A DNA stretch of 24,993 nt from CAZYWA01 sp964650975 [NCBI: uncultured bacterium] (GCA_964650975.1 CAZYWA010000013.1:1-24993), one strand, 5' to 3'; numbered from the stretch's first letter, positions 15,765-24,399 are shown. Notes: a model not told the origin generated them from the letters alone. A program made the numbers and translations.

Positions 15765-16808
15765 GTGCCGAGCTTTCGCTCCGACAACAACGCCGGCCTC
15801 GTGCCCGAGGCCGCGCTCGCCCTCGCCGAGCTGGCGCGCGCCGATCACGTCATCGCTTACGGCGACGATCCCGACACGGCGCGGGCGACCCAGGCATTTC
15901 GTTCGATCTTCGGCGCCGAGACCGAGGTTTTCTTCGTGGCCACCGGCACGGCCGCGAACACGCTCGCGATCGCGAGCCTCACGCGGCCGTTCGAGCGGGT
16001 GCTGTGCCACGACCACGCGCACTGGTGCCGCGACGAGTCGACCGCGCCCGAGCGGCTCACGAATTGCCGCACCCATGCGATTCCCACGTCCGCGGCCAAG
16101 CTGACGCCGGACGACCTGCGCCGCGCCGCCGACACCGGCCGCGGCGACGTCCACGAGCCGCAACCGGGTGTGGTGACGCTCTCCAACCCGACCGAGCTGG
16201 GCGTGAGCTACACGCCCGCCGAGACCGCGGCACTGGCCGAAACCGCGCACTCGCTCGGATTCCGCGTGCACGTCGACGGCGCGCGGTTCGCGAACACGGT
16301 GGCCTTCCTGGGCGTCGATCCGCGCGCGCTCACGGTCGACGCCGGCGTCGACGCGCTGAGCTTCGGCGGCACCAAGAACGGGCTCGCGTTCGGCGAGGCG
16401 GTGCTCTTCTTCCGCCAGGGCGACGGCCGTGTCTTCGAGCGCGCCGTCCACGAGTTCCCGTTCCACCGCAAATCGACCGGACACTTGCTGAGCAAGCATC
16501 GCTTCGCGAGCGCGCCCTTCGCGGCGGTGCTGGAGCAGGGTGCCTGGCTGCGTCACGCCGACCACGCCAACGCGATGGCGCGCCGGCTGGCGTCGGGGCT
16601 CGCGGCGCTCGGGCACGCGCCGGGATTCCCGGTCGAGAGCAACGGCGTCTTCGTGTCGCTGCCCGACGCCGTGGTCGAGCGTCTGCGCGAGCGTGGCCAC
16701 CAGTTCTACGGCTTCGGTGAACCGTCCTGGCGCATGGTGCGCCTCATGACGAGCTTCGACACCCCGGCCGAAGCCGTGGACGCGCTGCTCGCGGACGTGC
16801 GCGGCTGA
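15765..16808 (+). CDS. Low-specificity L-threonine aldolase-like PLP enzyme (beta-eliminating lyase family)
   Basis: A 347-residue fold-type I PLP enzyme; family members split L-threonine or L-allo-threonine into glycine and acetaldehyde. SDNNAG at 6-11 is the usual N-terminus, HVDGAR at 169-174 carries the Asp that binds the pyridine nitrogen, and K204 in FGGTKNG is the Schiff-base lysine. The GTG at 15765 puts the family N-terminus at residue 1; an in-frame ATG at 15735 would add ten residues and overlap the divergent GH36 gene by 12 bp. The divergent start is only 18 bp away. A 75-residue membrane protein follows after 24 bp. The link to glycine metabolism, and perhaps to the downstream gamma-glutamyl cluster, is not certain. 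Confidence 0.92.
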   Translation: MPSFRSDNNAGLVPEAALALAELARADHVIAYGDDPDTARATQAFRSIFGAETEVFFVATGTAANTLAIASLTRPFERVLCHDHAHWCRDESTAPERLTNCRTHAIPTSAAKLTPDDLRRAADTGRGDVHEPQPGVVTLSNPTELGVSYTPAETAALAETAHSLGFRVHVDGARFANTVAFLGVDPRALTVDAGVDALSFGGTKNGLAFGEAVLFFRQGDGRVFERAVHEFPFHRKSTGHLLSKHRFASAPFAAVLEQGAWLRHADHANAMARRLASGLAALGHAPGFPVESNGVFVSLPDAVVERLRERGHQFYGFGEPSWRMVRLMTSFDTPAEAVDALLADVRG

Positions 16809-16832
16809 GCCGGACGATCGGCCGGAACGGTC

Positions 16833-17060
16833 ATGGCGTGGAGCGAGTGGTTGCCGGTGGTGGTGTCCCTGGGCGCGGCCTTCACGGTGATGCTGCTGCT
16901 CAAGATGGCGTTCAAGACGGCGTTCACGATCCTGCGCCTGGTGTTCTTCCTGCTGCTCGCGGCCGCGATCTACCTCGCGATCTTCGATCCCGACGACCTG
17001 CCGTTCCAGCTCCCCGGCACCGCTCCGCACGCGATCGGGACCCACTCGACTGCCCACTGA
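16833..17060 (+). CDS. Small two-helix membrane protein, unknown function
   Basis: A 75-residue protein with two hydrophobic stretches, about 7-31 (VVVSLGAAFTVMLLL) and 34-51 (LRLVFFLLLAAAIYL), joined by a Lys-containing turn, and a short polar tail. It starts 24 bp after the threonine-aldolase-like gene and ends 7 bp before the next gene, so it appears to be part of an operon. No family is recognised. Because the frame is open and has a plausible topology, I call it a real gene; the strong hydrophobicity could also come from GC-biased antisense coding. Confidence 0.6.
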   Translation: MAWSEWLPVVVSLGAAFTVMLLLKMAFKTAFTILRLVFFLLLAAAIYLAIFDPDDLPFQLPGTAPHAIGTHSTAH

Positions 17061-17067
17061 GCGCGTC

Positions 17068-17835
17068 GTGACGGGCGACTCCGAGCCGCCTCGCCCTCCC
17101 GGCCTCGCCGAGGATGACGCCGCGGAGCGGGCGCGGCTCTATGCGCGCCATCGCGGCGCGCTCGACGGCCACCCTCGCACCGCGCCGCGCACCGACGGCA
17201 CCGTGTGGCTGATCCGCATCGGCGTCGTCACCGTGGTCCTCGCGGTGCTCGGGTTGCGCTGGTGGGCCGCGCATCCGGTTCCGCGGCGCGTCGATCGGCG
17301 CCCGATCGACGTCGCGAGCGATCCGGTGCAGGACGCCGTCGCCGGAGCGAAGCCGATCTTCTGGAAGCACCAGAGCGATCACGTCACCATCTACCCGCTC
17401 GCGAGCTACCGCATCGCGGCGCGGGTGGTCGGGACGTCGCGCTATCGCTTCGGCTGGCAAGGCAGCCTGGTGCCGTGGGACGTGGCGCTGGTGTGGGGGC
17501 GAGTCGCGGATCCAGACGTCCTCGCCCTCGTCCACTTCCTGCAATCCGATCGCTGGGTGCACTACATGTACAGCGCCACGCTTCCCGTGGACGCGGACTA
17601 CCTGGTCACCCACATCTCGAACAATCACTGGATCCCGGCCACCGAGAACGTGCGCCGCGCGATCGCCCACCTGAGTACCGGCGACCGGGTCGACGCTCAG
17701 GGCTACCTGGTACACGCCGAGCACGACGGCGGCGGCGACTGGACCTCGAGCCTGGTGCGGAACGACACCGGCGACGGCTCGTGCGAGCTGATGTACGTGC
17801 GGAGCCTGCGCGTGGGCGCGAGCGTCTACGAATAG
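17068..17835 (+). CDS. Single-pass membrane protein, unknown function
   Basis: A 255-residue protein with a 45-residue acidic then basic cytoplasmic N-terminus, one transmembrane helix at about 46-64, and a soluble C-terminal domain that would lie in the periplasm. The domain contains WKHQSDHVTIYPLASYRIAA and, near the end, NDTGDGSCELMYVRSLRV. There is no signal of a known fold or catalytic motif that I can recognise. The GTG at 17068 lies 7 bp after the small membrane protein, so it belongs to that operon. Its conserved-looking C-terminus with a single Cys suggests a real domain of unknown function. Confidence 0.75.
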   Translation: MTGDSEPPRPPGLAEDDAAERARLYARHRGALDGHPRTAPRTDGTVWLIRIGVVTVVLAVLGLRWWAAHPVPRRVDRRPIDVASDPVQDAVAGAKPIFWKHQSDHVTIYPLASYRIAARVVGTSRYRFGWQGSLVPWDVALVWGRVADPDVLALVHFLQSDRWVHYMYSATLPVDADYLVTHISNNHWIPATENVRRAIAHLSTGDRVDAQGYLVHAEHDGGGDWTSSLVRNDTGDGSCELMYVRSLRVGASVYE

Positions 17836-18033
17836 GAGGGGTCGGGCGACGTCCGCAAAACGCGATAGGAGTCGCGCGGTGTGGCGGGCGCCGCCCCGCG
17901 GCGCCGGCCGTGACGAGCAGGCGAGCAAACCGGACCACCGCCGGAGCTCGAGCCGCTCATCCCGCTTTCGCGCAGCATCGTCCTCGGCTAGAAGTGCGGC
18001 TCGCGCGATCCCCGCCCAGCTTCCGAGACCCTC

Positions 18034-18711
18034 TTGAGCGAACCGAATGGCCAACCAGCAAGCCCGCAGAGCCGCGCGGCGCATCGCTTCGTGGTGGTGC
18101 CATTCACCGCTGTCGTGCTGCTCTGCCTGGGCGTCTGTGTCGCGGGCGCGAGCAGCAACGAAAGAAGCCGCCTGGCGCTTCCCACATGGTTCACGGCGAT
18201 TCCCGTTCTGGCGCCGGTGGTTCTGGGATGGGTGCGGCGCAAACAGCCGATCGGCGGCTGGCTACTCGTCTATCTGTGGGAGACCACGCTGCGGGCGCTG
18301 GTGGCGCTCGGCGCCGGTGCGTACACGACCGCGAGGCAAATCGATCCTCATCGGTGGCCCGACCGCCGCATGTACGTGGCCTACCTGGCGGCCGAGCTTC
18401 CGAGCCTCATCCTCGCCGCGATCGAGGCCGCGGTTGCCGTGTGGGGATCGCGCCCGGCGTACCGGAGCCCAGGCGTGGTGGTGTGGCTCAAACGGGTGCT
18501 TTGGGTACAGCTCGTCGCGGGCGCCGTGGCGTGCGTCCTCGACGCGCGCTACTGGATGGACAATTTCCCCATGAGCGTGCTGAGCCTCGCGTGGCCGGTG
18601 GTCTGGCTGGCGTACTTCCACGCGTCGCGACGGGTGATGAGCGTGTTCCAGACCGCGCCCGAAGCGCCGATCTCCCCCGATCACTGGACCCATGCGACGC
18701 CGCTGGGCTAA
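18034..18711 (+). CDS. Multi-pass membrane protein, DUF2569-like
   Basis: A 225-residue protein with about five hydrophobic helices (near 19-40, 48-65, 72-97, 110-137 and 145-195). PIGGWLLVYLWE at about 72-83 resembles the IGGWLL motif of DUF2569 membrane proteins, whose function is unknown. The TTG at 18034 lacks a strong ribosome binding site, and a later GTG could be the true start. The ALDH gene follows after 35 bp. The 198-base gap from the previous gene contains no supported feature. A role in a transport or sensing step for the downstream pathway is conceivable but not shown. Confidence 0.7.
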   Translation: MSEPNGQPASPQSRAAHRFVVVPFTAVVLLCLGVCVAGASSNERSRLALPTWFTAIPVLAPVVLGWVRRKQPIGGWLLVYLWETTLRALVALGAGAYTTARQIDPHRWPDRRMYVAYLAAELPSLILAAIEAAVAVWGSRPAYRSPGVVVWLKRVLWVQLVAGAVACVLDARYWMDNFPMSVLSLAWPVVWLAYFHASRRVMSVFQTAPEAPISPDHWTHATPLG

Positions 18712-18746
18712 ATGGAAGTTTCCCGCCGCCCAGTGAGGTCCGAGCC

Positions 18747-20159
18747 GTGAGCGATCCCAGCACCTACGTCGTCGACAATCCCGCCACCGGGGAGGCCTAC
18801 GCCACCCGGCGTCTCGCGAGCGCCACCGAGGCGCGCGACGTGCTGCGCGCGGCCGCGGCGGCGCAGCGCCACTGGGCGCGCACCACGGTCGAGGAGCGGG
18901 CGGCGCTGGTCGAGCGGTTCGCGGTCGCGATCGAGGCGCGGCTGGAAGAGATCGCCCGCGATCTGACCGGCCAGATGGGGAAGCCGATCCAGGAGGCGCG
19001 CGGCGAGGTGCGCACGCTGGTCGATCGCGCGAGGAAAACCGCGGCGCTCGCGGCGCAGGCGCTGGCTCCTCAGGATCTGCCGCCGAAGGAGGGCTTTCTG
19101 CGCCGGATCGTGCGCGAGCCGGTGGGTGTGGTGCTCGACATTCCTGCCTGGAACTACCCGCTGCTCACGGCGGTGAACGTGATCGTGCCGGCGCTGCTCG
19201 CGGGCAACGCCGTGATCGTGAAGCACTCGCGGCGCACGCCGCTCTGCGGGATGCATTTCGAGCGCGGCTTCGCCGAGGCGGGAGCGCCGCCCGATCTGGT
19301 GCGCGCGCTCGACGCCGACCACGCCGTCACGGCCTCGCTCATCGCGGAGCCGCAGCTCGGCTACGTGGGCTTCACGGGGAGCGTCGCGGGCGGGCGCGAG
19401 ATCTACAAAGCCGTCGCCGGGCAGCGCTTCATCGATTGCGGTCTCGAGCTGGGCGGCAAGGACCCGGCGTACGTGCGCGCCGACGCCGACCTCGACTTCG
19501 CGGTGCCCAATCTCGCCGAAGGCGCCTTCTACAACACCGGACAGTCGTGCTGCGCCATCGAACGCATCTACGTTCACGAGAGCCGCTATCGTGATTTCGT
19601 CGACGCGTTCGTGAAGGTCACGGCGTCCACGTACAAGCCTGGCGATCCGATGGCGAACGACACCACCCTCGGCGCCATGGCGCAGGCGTCGGCGGCGCGC
19701 ACGCTCACGGCGCAGGTCGACGACGCGGTCGCGAAGGGCGGCAAGCTCCTGCTCGGCGGAAAGCCCACGACCGTGAACGGCAGGGGCCGATTCTTCGAGG
19801 CGACGGTGGTCTCCGACACCACCGAGCCGATGGAGATCATGGCGGAAGAGTCGTTCGGCCCGGTGATCGGCATTTCCTCGGTGGCGAACGACGACGAAGC
19901 CGTGCGGCGCATGAACCAGAACCTCTACGGCCTGACCGCGAGCATCTGGTCGAAGGACGTCGAGCGGTCGCTCGACCTCGCGTCTCGCGTCGAAGCCGGG
20001 ACGCTCTTCCTCAACCGCTGCGACTATCTCGATCCCGAGCTGCCCTGGACCGGCTACAAGGACAGCGGCAAGGGCTCGACGCTCTCCGCCGTCGGTCTCG
20101 TGTGCTTCACCCGTCCCAAGTCGATCCACTTCCGTCTGCCGCCCAGCCCGAAGTCCTGA
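18747..20159 (+). CDS. NAD(P)-dependent aldehyde dehydrogenase of the gamma-glutamyl cassette
   Basis: A 470-residue aldehyde dehydrogenase that oxidises an aldehyde to a carboxylate. PAWNYP with the active-site N136, K159 in the cofactor site, ELGGKDP with the general base E234, and GQSC with the nucleophile C268 are all present. The GTG at 18747 has a GAGG ribosome binding site about nine bases upstream; the far longer in-frame reading upstream crosses other genes and is spurious. It is 7 bp from the glutamine-synthetase-like gene, so it is the first gene of a tight operon. In the proposed path it oxidises the gamma-glutamylated amino aldehyde made by the alcohol dehydrogenase. Aliphatic or betaine aldehydes are other options. 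Confidence 0.95.
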   Translation: MSDPSTYVVDNPATGEAYATRRLASATEARDVLRAAAAAQRHWARTTVEERAALVERFAVAIEARLEEIARDLTGQMGKPIQEARGEVRTLVDRARKTAALAAQALAPQDLPPKEGFLRRIVREPVGVVLDIPAWNYPLLTAVNVIVPALLAGNAVIVKHSRRTPLCGMHFERGFAEAGAPPDLVRALDADHAVTASLIAEPQLGYVGFTGSVAGGREIYKAVAGQRFIDCGLELGGKDPAYVRADADLDFAVPNLAEGAFYNTGQSCCAIERIYVHESRYRDFVDAFVKVTASTYKPGDPMANDTTLGAMAQASAARTLTAQVDDAVAKGGKLLLGGKPTTVNGRGRFFEATVVSDTTEPMEIMAEESFGPVIGISSVANDDEAVRRMNQNLYGLTASIWSKDVERSLDLASRVEAGTLFLNRCDYLDPELPWTGYKDSGKGSTLSAVGLVCFTRPKSIHFRLPPSPKS

Positions 20160-20166
20160 GGAACGC

Positions 20167-21531
20167 ATGGACGCCAATCAAATCCAGAAAGACCTCGACG
20201 AGCGCGGCATCAAGCGCATCAAGCTGGGCGGCTTCGACATCGACGGCATCCTGCGCGGCAAGTACGTGAGCGCCAGCAAGTTCCAGTCGGCGCTCGACAA
20301 GGGCCTGGGCTTCTGCGACGTGATCTTCGGCTGGGACTCGTGCGACGTGCTCTACGACAACGCCCAGTTCACCGGCTGGCACACCGGCTACCCGGACACG
20401 CTGGCGCGGATCGAGCTCGACTCGTACCGGATCGTGCCGTGGGAGGATTCCACGGCGTTCTTCCTGCTCGATTTCTACGGCCGCGACTCGAAGCCGCTGC
20501 CGATCTCGCCGTTCCAGGTGCTGAAGCGAGTGGTGAAGCGGGTCGAGAGCATGGGCTTCTGCCCGCTCATGTCGGCCGAGTACGAGTACTTCTTCTTCGA
20601 CGAGACACCGCAGTCGGCGCGCGACAAGCACTGGAACGACCTGAAGCCGCTCTCGCCGGGCATGTTCGGCTACAGCGTGCTGCGCGCCAGCACTTACAGC
20701 GATCTGGTCACGACGATCATCGAGTCGATGAACGCCTACGACATCCCCATCGAGGGGATGCACACCGAGACCGGGCCCGGGGTCTACGAGACCGCGATCG
20801 CCTACGACCACGCGATCAAATCGGCGGTCCGCGCCGCGCTGTTCAAGACCGGGCTCAAGGAGATCGCCGCGCGTCGCAACCTGATGGCCACGTTCATGGC
20901 CAAGGTGAACAAGAATCTCCCCGGCTGCGGCGGCCACGTGCACCAGAGCCTCTGGAACGCGGATCGCACCGAGAACCTGTTCGCGAAGAGCCCTGACTCC
21001 GCGGGCATGAGCAAGCTTTTCCGCCAGTACATGGCGGGCCTGGTGCGCACGCTGCCCGAGTTCGCGCTGCTCTATTGCCCGACCATCAACTCGTACAAGA
21101 GGCTGGTCGAGAACACCTGGGCGCCCACCAAGGCCACCTGGGGTCTCGAGAACCGCACCACCGCGACCCGCGTGATCACCGGACCCGGCAGCAAGGCGAC
21201 GCGCGTCGAGATGCGGCTCGCGGGAGCGGACACCGTGCCGTTCCTGGCGTTTGCCGCGTGTCTCGCGGCCGGCTGCCATGGCATCGAGAAGGGCCTCAAG
21301 CTGCCCGATCTCTGCAAGGGCAATGCGTACGAGGATCCCTCCGGCAAGTGGGAAAACCTCCCGCGCTCGCTCGGCGAGGCAACCGATCGGTTCGAGCAGA
21401 ACGGCGTCGCGCGCGAGTGGTTCGGCGACGCCTTCGTGGATCACTACGTCGCGACCCGCCGCTGGGAGGTGCGCCAGTACCAGGGCGCCGTGACCACCTG
21501 GGAGCTCGACCGCTACCTGGAGCTCGTGTGA
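20167..21531 (+). CDS. Glutamine synthetase-family gamma-glutamyl-amine ligase
   Basis: A 454-residue protein of the glutamine synthetase superfamily, which activates the gamma-carboxylate of glutamate with ATP and joins it to an amine. Metal-binding E138 and E140 sit in SAEYEY, E201 and E208 in ETGPGVYE, and GCGGHVHQSL near 253-262 is the active-site strand; NRTTATRV follows. The adenylylation Tyr segment of housekeeping enzymes is not seen. This resembles PuuA or GlnA4-type ligases, so the substrate is likely an amine or amino alcohol, not ammonia. The ATG at 20167 has a GAGGA site and is 7 bp after the ALDH. It is followed after 51 bp by the iron alcohol dehydrogenase. Confidence 0.95.
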   Translation: MDANQIQKDLDERGIKRIKLGGFDIDGILRGKYVSASKFQSALDKGLGFCDVIFGWDSCDVLYDNAQFTGWHTGYPDTLARIELDSYRIVPWEDSTAFFLLDFYGRDSKPLPISPFQVLKRVVKRVESMGFCPLMSAEYEYFFFDETPQSARDKHWNDLKPLSPGMFGYSVLRASTYSDLVTTIIESMNAYDIPIEGMHTETGPGVYETAIAYDHAIKSAVRAALFKTGLKEIAARRNLMATFMAKVNKNLPGCGGHVHQSLWNADRTENLFAKSPDSAGMSKLFRQYMAGLVRTLPEFALLYCPTINSYKRLVENTWAPTKATWGLENRTTATRVITGPGSKATRVEMRLAGADTVPFLAFAACLAAGCHGIEKGLKLPDLCKGNAYEDPSGKWENLPRSLGEATDRFEQNGVAREWFGDAFVDHYVATRRWEVRQYQGAVTTWELDRYLELV

Positions 21532-21582
21532 CCCGGTCCTCTTCCGAATCTCCTTCCGCGGCCCCCAATCGCCGAGGCATCG

Positions 21583-22734
21583 ATGGCTGACATCCAGACG
21601 TTCGCGTTCCCCACTCAGATCCGCTTCGGCGCCGGCGCGTTGCGCGTGTTGCCGGACGCGGCCAAGCCGCTCATGAAGCGGCCGCTCCTGCTCACCGACA
21701 CCGGGCTTTCGCGCACGCCGGTCTTTCCCAAGGTGAAGCAAGTCCTGGCCGACGCCGGCATCCCGGTCACGGTGTTCGCCGGCGTCGAGGGGAATCCCAC
21801 GGTCAAGCACGTCGACGGCGCGCTGGCCGCGTACCGCGACGGCGCTTGCGACGGCGTGATCGGTGTGGGCGGCGGTTCGCCCCTCGACGTCGCCAAGGCC
21901 GTGGCGCTCATGGCGAGCCACGAAGGGTCGATCTTCGACTACGACGACGCGCTCGACGGTTGGCAGAGGATCCGTCCCGACGTGCCTCCCGTGATCGCCA
22001 TCCCCACCACGGCCGGCACCGGCAGCGAGGTGGGGCGCAGCACCGTCATCACCAACACCGAGATCGAGAAGAAGGTGGTGGTGTTCAGCCCCAGCCTCAT
22101 GCCGAAGGTGGCGGTGGTCGATCCGGAGCTGGCGCTGGGGTTACCGCCCGCGCTCACCGCGGCCACCGGCATGGACGCGCTGACCCACAACATCGAGGCC
22201 TACCTCGCGACCGGCTATCACCCGATGTGCGACGGCATCGCGCTCGAGGGCATCCGTCAGGCGAGCATGTTCCTGCGCCTCGCGGTCGAGAACGGCCAGG
22301 ACGTGGGCGCACGCGCCGGCATGGCGATGTGCTCGATCATGGGCGCGGTCGCGTTCCAGAAGGGCCTCGGCGCCACCCATTCGCTTGCGCACCCGCTGTC
22401 GGCGGTGTGCGGCCTGCACCACGGTCTCGCCAACGGCATCTTCGTGGCGCGGGTGATGGAGTGGAACGCGGACGCGTCCCGCGACCGGCTGGCGCGGATC
22501 GGCGCGGTGGTCGGCGCCTCGGGCACCAAGCCCGAGATGGCGCGCGGGGCCATCCGCTTCGTGCGCGAGCTGGCCGCGGTGATCGGCATTCCCGATTCGC
22601 TGAGCGCCGTGGGCGTCGATCCGTCCCAGATCGATCATCTCGCGGACCTGGCGTTCGAGGACGGATGCCACCGCTCGAACCCCAAGCCCTGCACCCGCGA
22701 CGACTTCAAGATGCTCTACTCGGCCGCGCTGTGA
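21583..22734 (+). CDS. Iron-containing alcohol dehydrogenase
   Basis: A 383-residue group III alcohol dehydrogenase. GVGGGSPLDVAK with GGGS at 96-99 binds the nucleotide, and the metal ligands are D198 and H202 (GMDALTH), H266 (GATHSLAHP) and H280 (GLHHG), spaced as in FucO. The enzyme oxidises a primary alcohol or reduces an aldehyde with NAD(P). It starts 51 bp after the ligase with a GAGG ribosome binding site, and the hydrolase begins 13 bp after its stop. In the operon its likely job is oxidation of a gamma-glutamylated amino alcohol to the aldehyde. That assignment is inference from context; lactaldehyde or 1,3-propanediol activity cannot be excluded. Confidence 0.95.
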   Translation: MADIQTFAFPTQIRFGAGALRVLPDAAKPLMKRPLLLTDTGLSRTPVFPKVKQVLADAGIPVTVFAGVEGNPTVKHVDGALAAYRDGACDGVIGVGGGSPLDVAKAVALMASHEGSIFDYDDALDGWQRIRPDVPPVIAIPTTAGTGSEVGRSTVITNTEIEKKVVVFSPSLMPKVAVVDPELALGLPPALTAATGMDALTHNIEAYLATGYHPMCDGIALEGIRQASMFLRLAVENGQDVGARAGMAMCSIMGAVAFQKGLGATHSLAHPLSAVCGLHHGLANGIFVARVMEWNADASRDRLARIGAVVGASGTKPEMARGAIRFVRELAAVIGIPDSLSAVGVDPSQIDHLADLAFEDGCHRSNPKPCTRDDFKMLYSAAL

Positions 22735-22747
22735 GCGAGGCGGGCGC

Positions 22748-23521
22748 GTGAGCGCGGGCAAACGCCGGTCGCTCTTCATCGCGGTGTCGGTCAACTTCAT
22801 GGCCGCGTCGCGAGACCGGCCGTTCTACATCGGCAAGCCGCTCCAGTACTCCGAAGCGTCGTTGCTCGAATGGGTTCGATCGGGTGGCGCGCTGCCGTTC
22901 CTGGTGCCCGATCTGCGCGATCGCACGGCGCTCGACGAGACCGCGGAGCATTTCGACGGGCTCTTGCTCTCGGGCGGCGCCGACGTGTCGCCCGAGAGCT
23001 ACGGCGAGACGCCGCTGCGCCCGGAATGGTCGGGCGACGCCCAGCGCGACGCCTACGAGATCGCGCTGCTCGACGCCTTCCGCCTTCACGACAAGCCGGT
23101 GCTCGGAGTGTGCCGCGGCCACCAGCTCCTGAACGTGGCGCTCGGCGGAACCCTCTACCAGGATCTGGTGCAGCAAGGCGTCGCCGTGAAGCCGCACCGC
23201 GACGCCACCATCTACGACGAGCTCAACCACGGCCTCAAGATCCAGAACCCGTCGTGGCTCCACGACATCTACGGTGTCGAGCACGCCATCACCAACAGCA
23301 TCCACCACCAGGGCGTGAAGAAGCTGGCGCCGGCCCTCGAGCCGGCCGCGTGGTCGGAAGAGGGGATCGTCGAAGCGGTCCGCGATCCCAAGGCCCGCTT
23401 CACCGTCGGCGTGCAGTGGCACCCCGAGTGGATGAAGAAGGACGCCGAAGGCCACCTCGACTCGGCCCCGCTGCTCGACGCGTTTTTGTCCGCTTGCCGG
23501 GGGACCGTCGCGTCGATCTGA
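22748..23521 (+). CDS. Class I glutamine amidotransferase-like gamma-glutamyl hydrolase (PuuD-like)
   Basis: A 257-residue stand-alone class I glutamine amidotransferase domain, peptidase C26-like. The catalytic Cys is C122 in GVCRGHQLLN and the His/Glu pair is H225 and E227 in VGVQWHPEW. PuuD-type enzymes cut gamma-glutamyl amides, giving free glutamate and the amino acid. The GTG at 22748 is 13 bp after the alcohol dehydrogenase, so it closes the operon. It would release the final carboxylate, such as glycine from gamma-glutamylglycine if ethanolamine is the substrate. The next gene is 229 bp further on and begins a separate unit. Confidence 0.95.
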   Translation: MSAGKRRSLFIAVSVNFMAASRDRPFYIGKPLQYSEASLLEWVRSGGALPFLVPDLRDRTALDETAEHFDGLLLSGGADVSPESYGETPLRPEWSGDAQRDAYEIALLDAFRLHDKPVLGVCRGHQLLNVALGGTLYQDLVQQGVAVKPHRDATIYDELNHGLKIQNPSWLHDIYGVEHAITNSIHHQGVKKLAPALEPAAWSEEGIVEAVRDPKARFTVGVQWHPEWMKKDAEGHLDSAPLLDAFLSACRGTVASI

Positions 23522-23750
23522 CGGCCAGGTGTGGGAGCGGCGCTCCGGCGCCGAGCTACTCCGGACGGCCGGGACCGGCCGGCTCCAGCCGCGGGCCGGA
23601 CGCACCGGCCATTGAGGCTCAAGCGCGACGGTCTCCGGCGCGCAAGGCGTCCCGCCGATCGGAGAGCGACCTTTCCGCCACCGTACCGCGCCAACTACAC
23701 TTGCGGGTTTCGATCATTCCGCCCGTGAGAGGTGGAGGGAGACGTCATCG
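23522..23750. other. Spacer with short inverted repeats
   Basis: Short stems lie at 23534-23546 (GGAGC with GCTCC) and 23567-23580 (GGCCG with CGGCC). These may weakly terminate the upstream operon. A GGAGGGAGA ribosome binding site precedes the APS kinase. No gene is supported here. Confidence 0.4.
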
Positions 23751-24365
23751 ATGGCTGAGCAGAAGGCAACCAACATCACCTGGCACGATCACGCGGTGCC
23801 CCGCGCGGACCGCGAGAAGCTCAACGGGCACAAGGGCGTCGTGATCTGGTTCACGGGGCTCTCGGCGTGCGGCAAGAGCACTATCGCCAACGAGCTCGAT
23901 TACAAGCTCTACGCGGCCGGCCGCCGCACCTACTTGCTCGACGGCGACAACATCCGCCACGGGCTCAACAAGAACCTGGGCTTCTCGGCCGAGGACCGCG
24001 CCGAGAACATCCGCCGGATCGGCGAGGTGGCGAAGCTCTTCACCGAGGCGGGCTCGATCGCGATCACCGCGTTCATCTCGCCCTACCGGAAGGACCGCGA
24101 CGCGGTGCGCGCGATCCTCGAGCCGGGCCGCTTCGTCGAGGTGTTCGTCGACACGCCGATCGAGGTGTGCGAGAAGCGCGACCCCAAGGGCCTCTACGCC
24201 AAGGCGCGCGCCGGCCAGATCAAGGGCTTCACCGGCATCGACGATCCCTACGAGGCCCCCGAGAAGGCCGAGCTGGTGCTCGACAACTCGGGCTCCAAGA
24301 CGCCGGGTCAGCTGGCCGACGACGTGATCGCGTATCTCGACAAGAGCGGCGCGTTCAAGATCTGA
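23751..24365 (+). CDS. cysC: Adenylylsulfate kinase (APS kinase)
   Basis: A 204-residue kinase that phosphorylates adenylylsulfate to PAPS, the donor for sulfation and the substrate for PAPS reductase. The P-loop GLSACGKS at 36-43 carries Ala-Cys where the common form has Gly-Ser or Gly-Ala, but the Lys and Ser are kept. [19 protein letters not shown] (with the Ser that is phosphorylated in the family) and the [23 protein letters not shown] region follow, as in bifunctional and single CysC. The ATG at 23751 has a GGAGGGAGA ribosome binding site. No sulfate adenylyltransferase is adjacent, so its partner must lie elsewhere. A strong terminator follows. Confidence 0.95.
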   Translation: MAEQKATNITWHDHAVPRADREKLNGHKGVVIWFTGLSACGKSTIANELDYKLYAAGRRTYLLDGDNIRHGLNKNLGFSAEDRAENIRRIGEVAKLFTEAGSIAITAFISPYRKDRDAVRAILEPGRFVEVFVDTPIEVCEKRDPKGLYAKARAGQIKGFTGIDDPYEAPEKAELVLDNSGSKTPGQLADDVIAYLDKSGAFKI

Positions 24366-24399
24366 CGCTGGTCACCACCGTACGTCGCTGCCCGAAGAG

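Noticed and set aside
17205-18746. A long open frame running upstream of the aldehyde dehydrogenase, giving a 984-residue reading
   Set aside because: The upstream half is Arg/Pro/Ala-rich, lies out of frame over two other supported genes, and has no family signal. The dehydrogenase begins at its GTG at 18747 with a proper ribosome binding site.
20107-21921. A 604-codon minus-strand frame opposite the glutamine-synthetase-like gene
   Set aside because: His/Arg/Val/Leu-rich composition, typical of the antisense of GC-rich coding. The plus strand holds two well-conserved enzymes.
23522-23750. The inverted repeats in this spacer as a third member of the 3773/11024 repeat family
   Set aside because: The stems share GC-rich palindromic character but not the GTTTGGAG or CGGTCCCTCGCG core.
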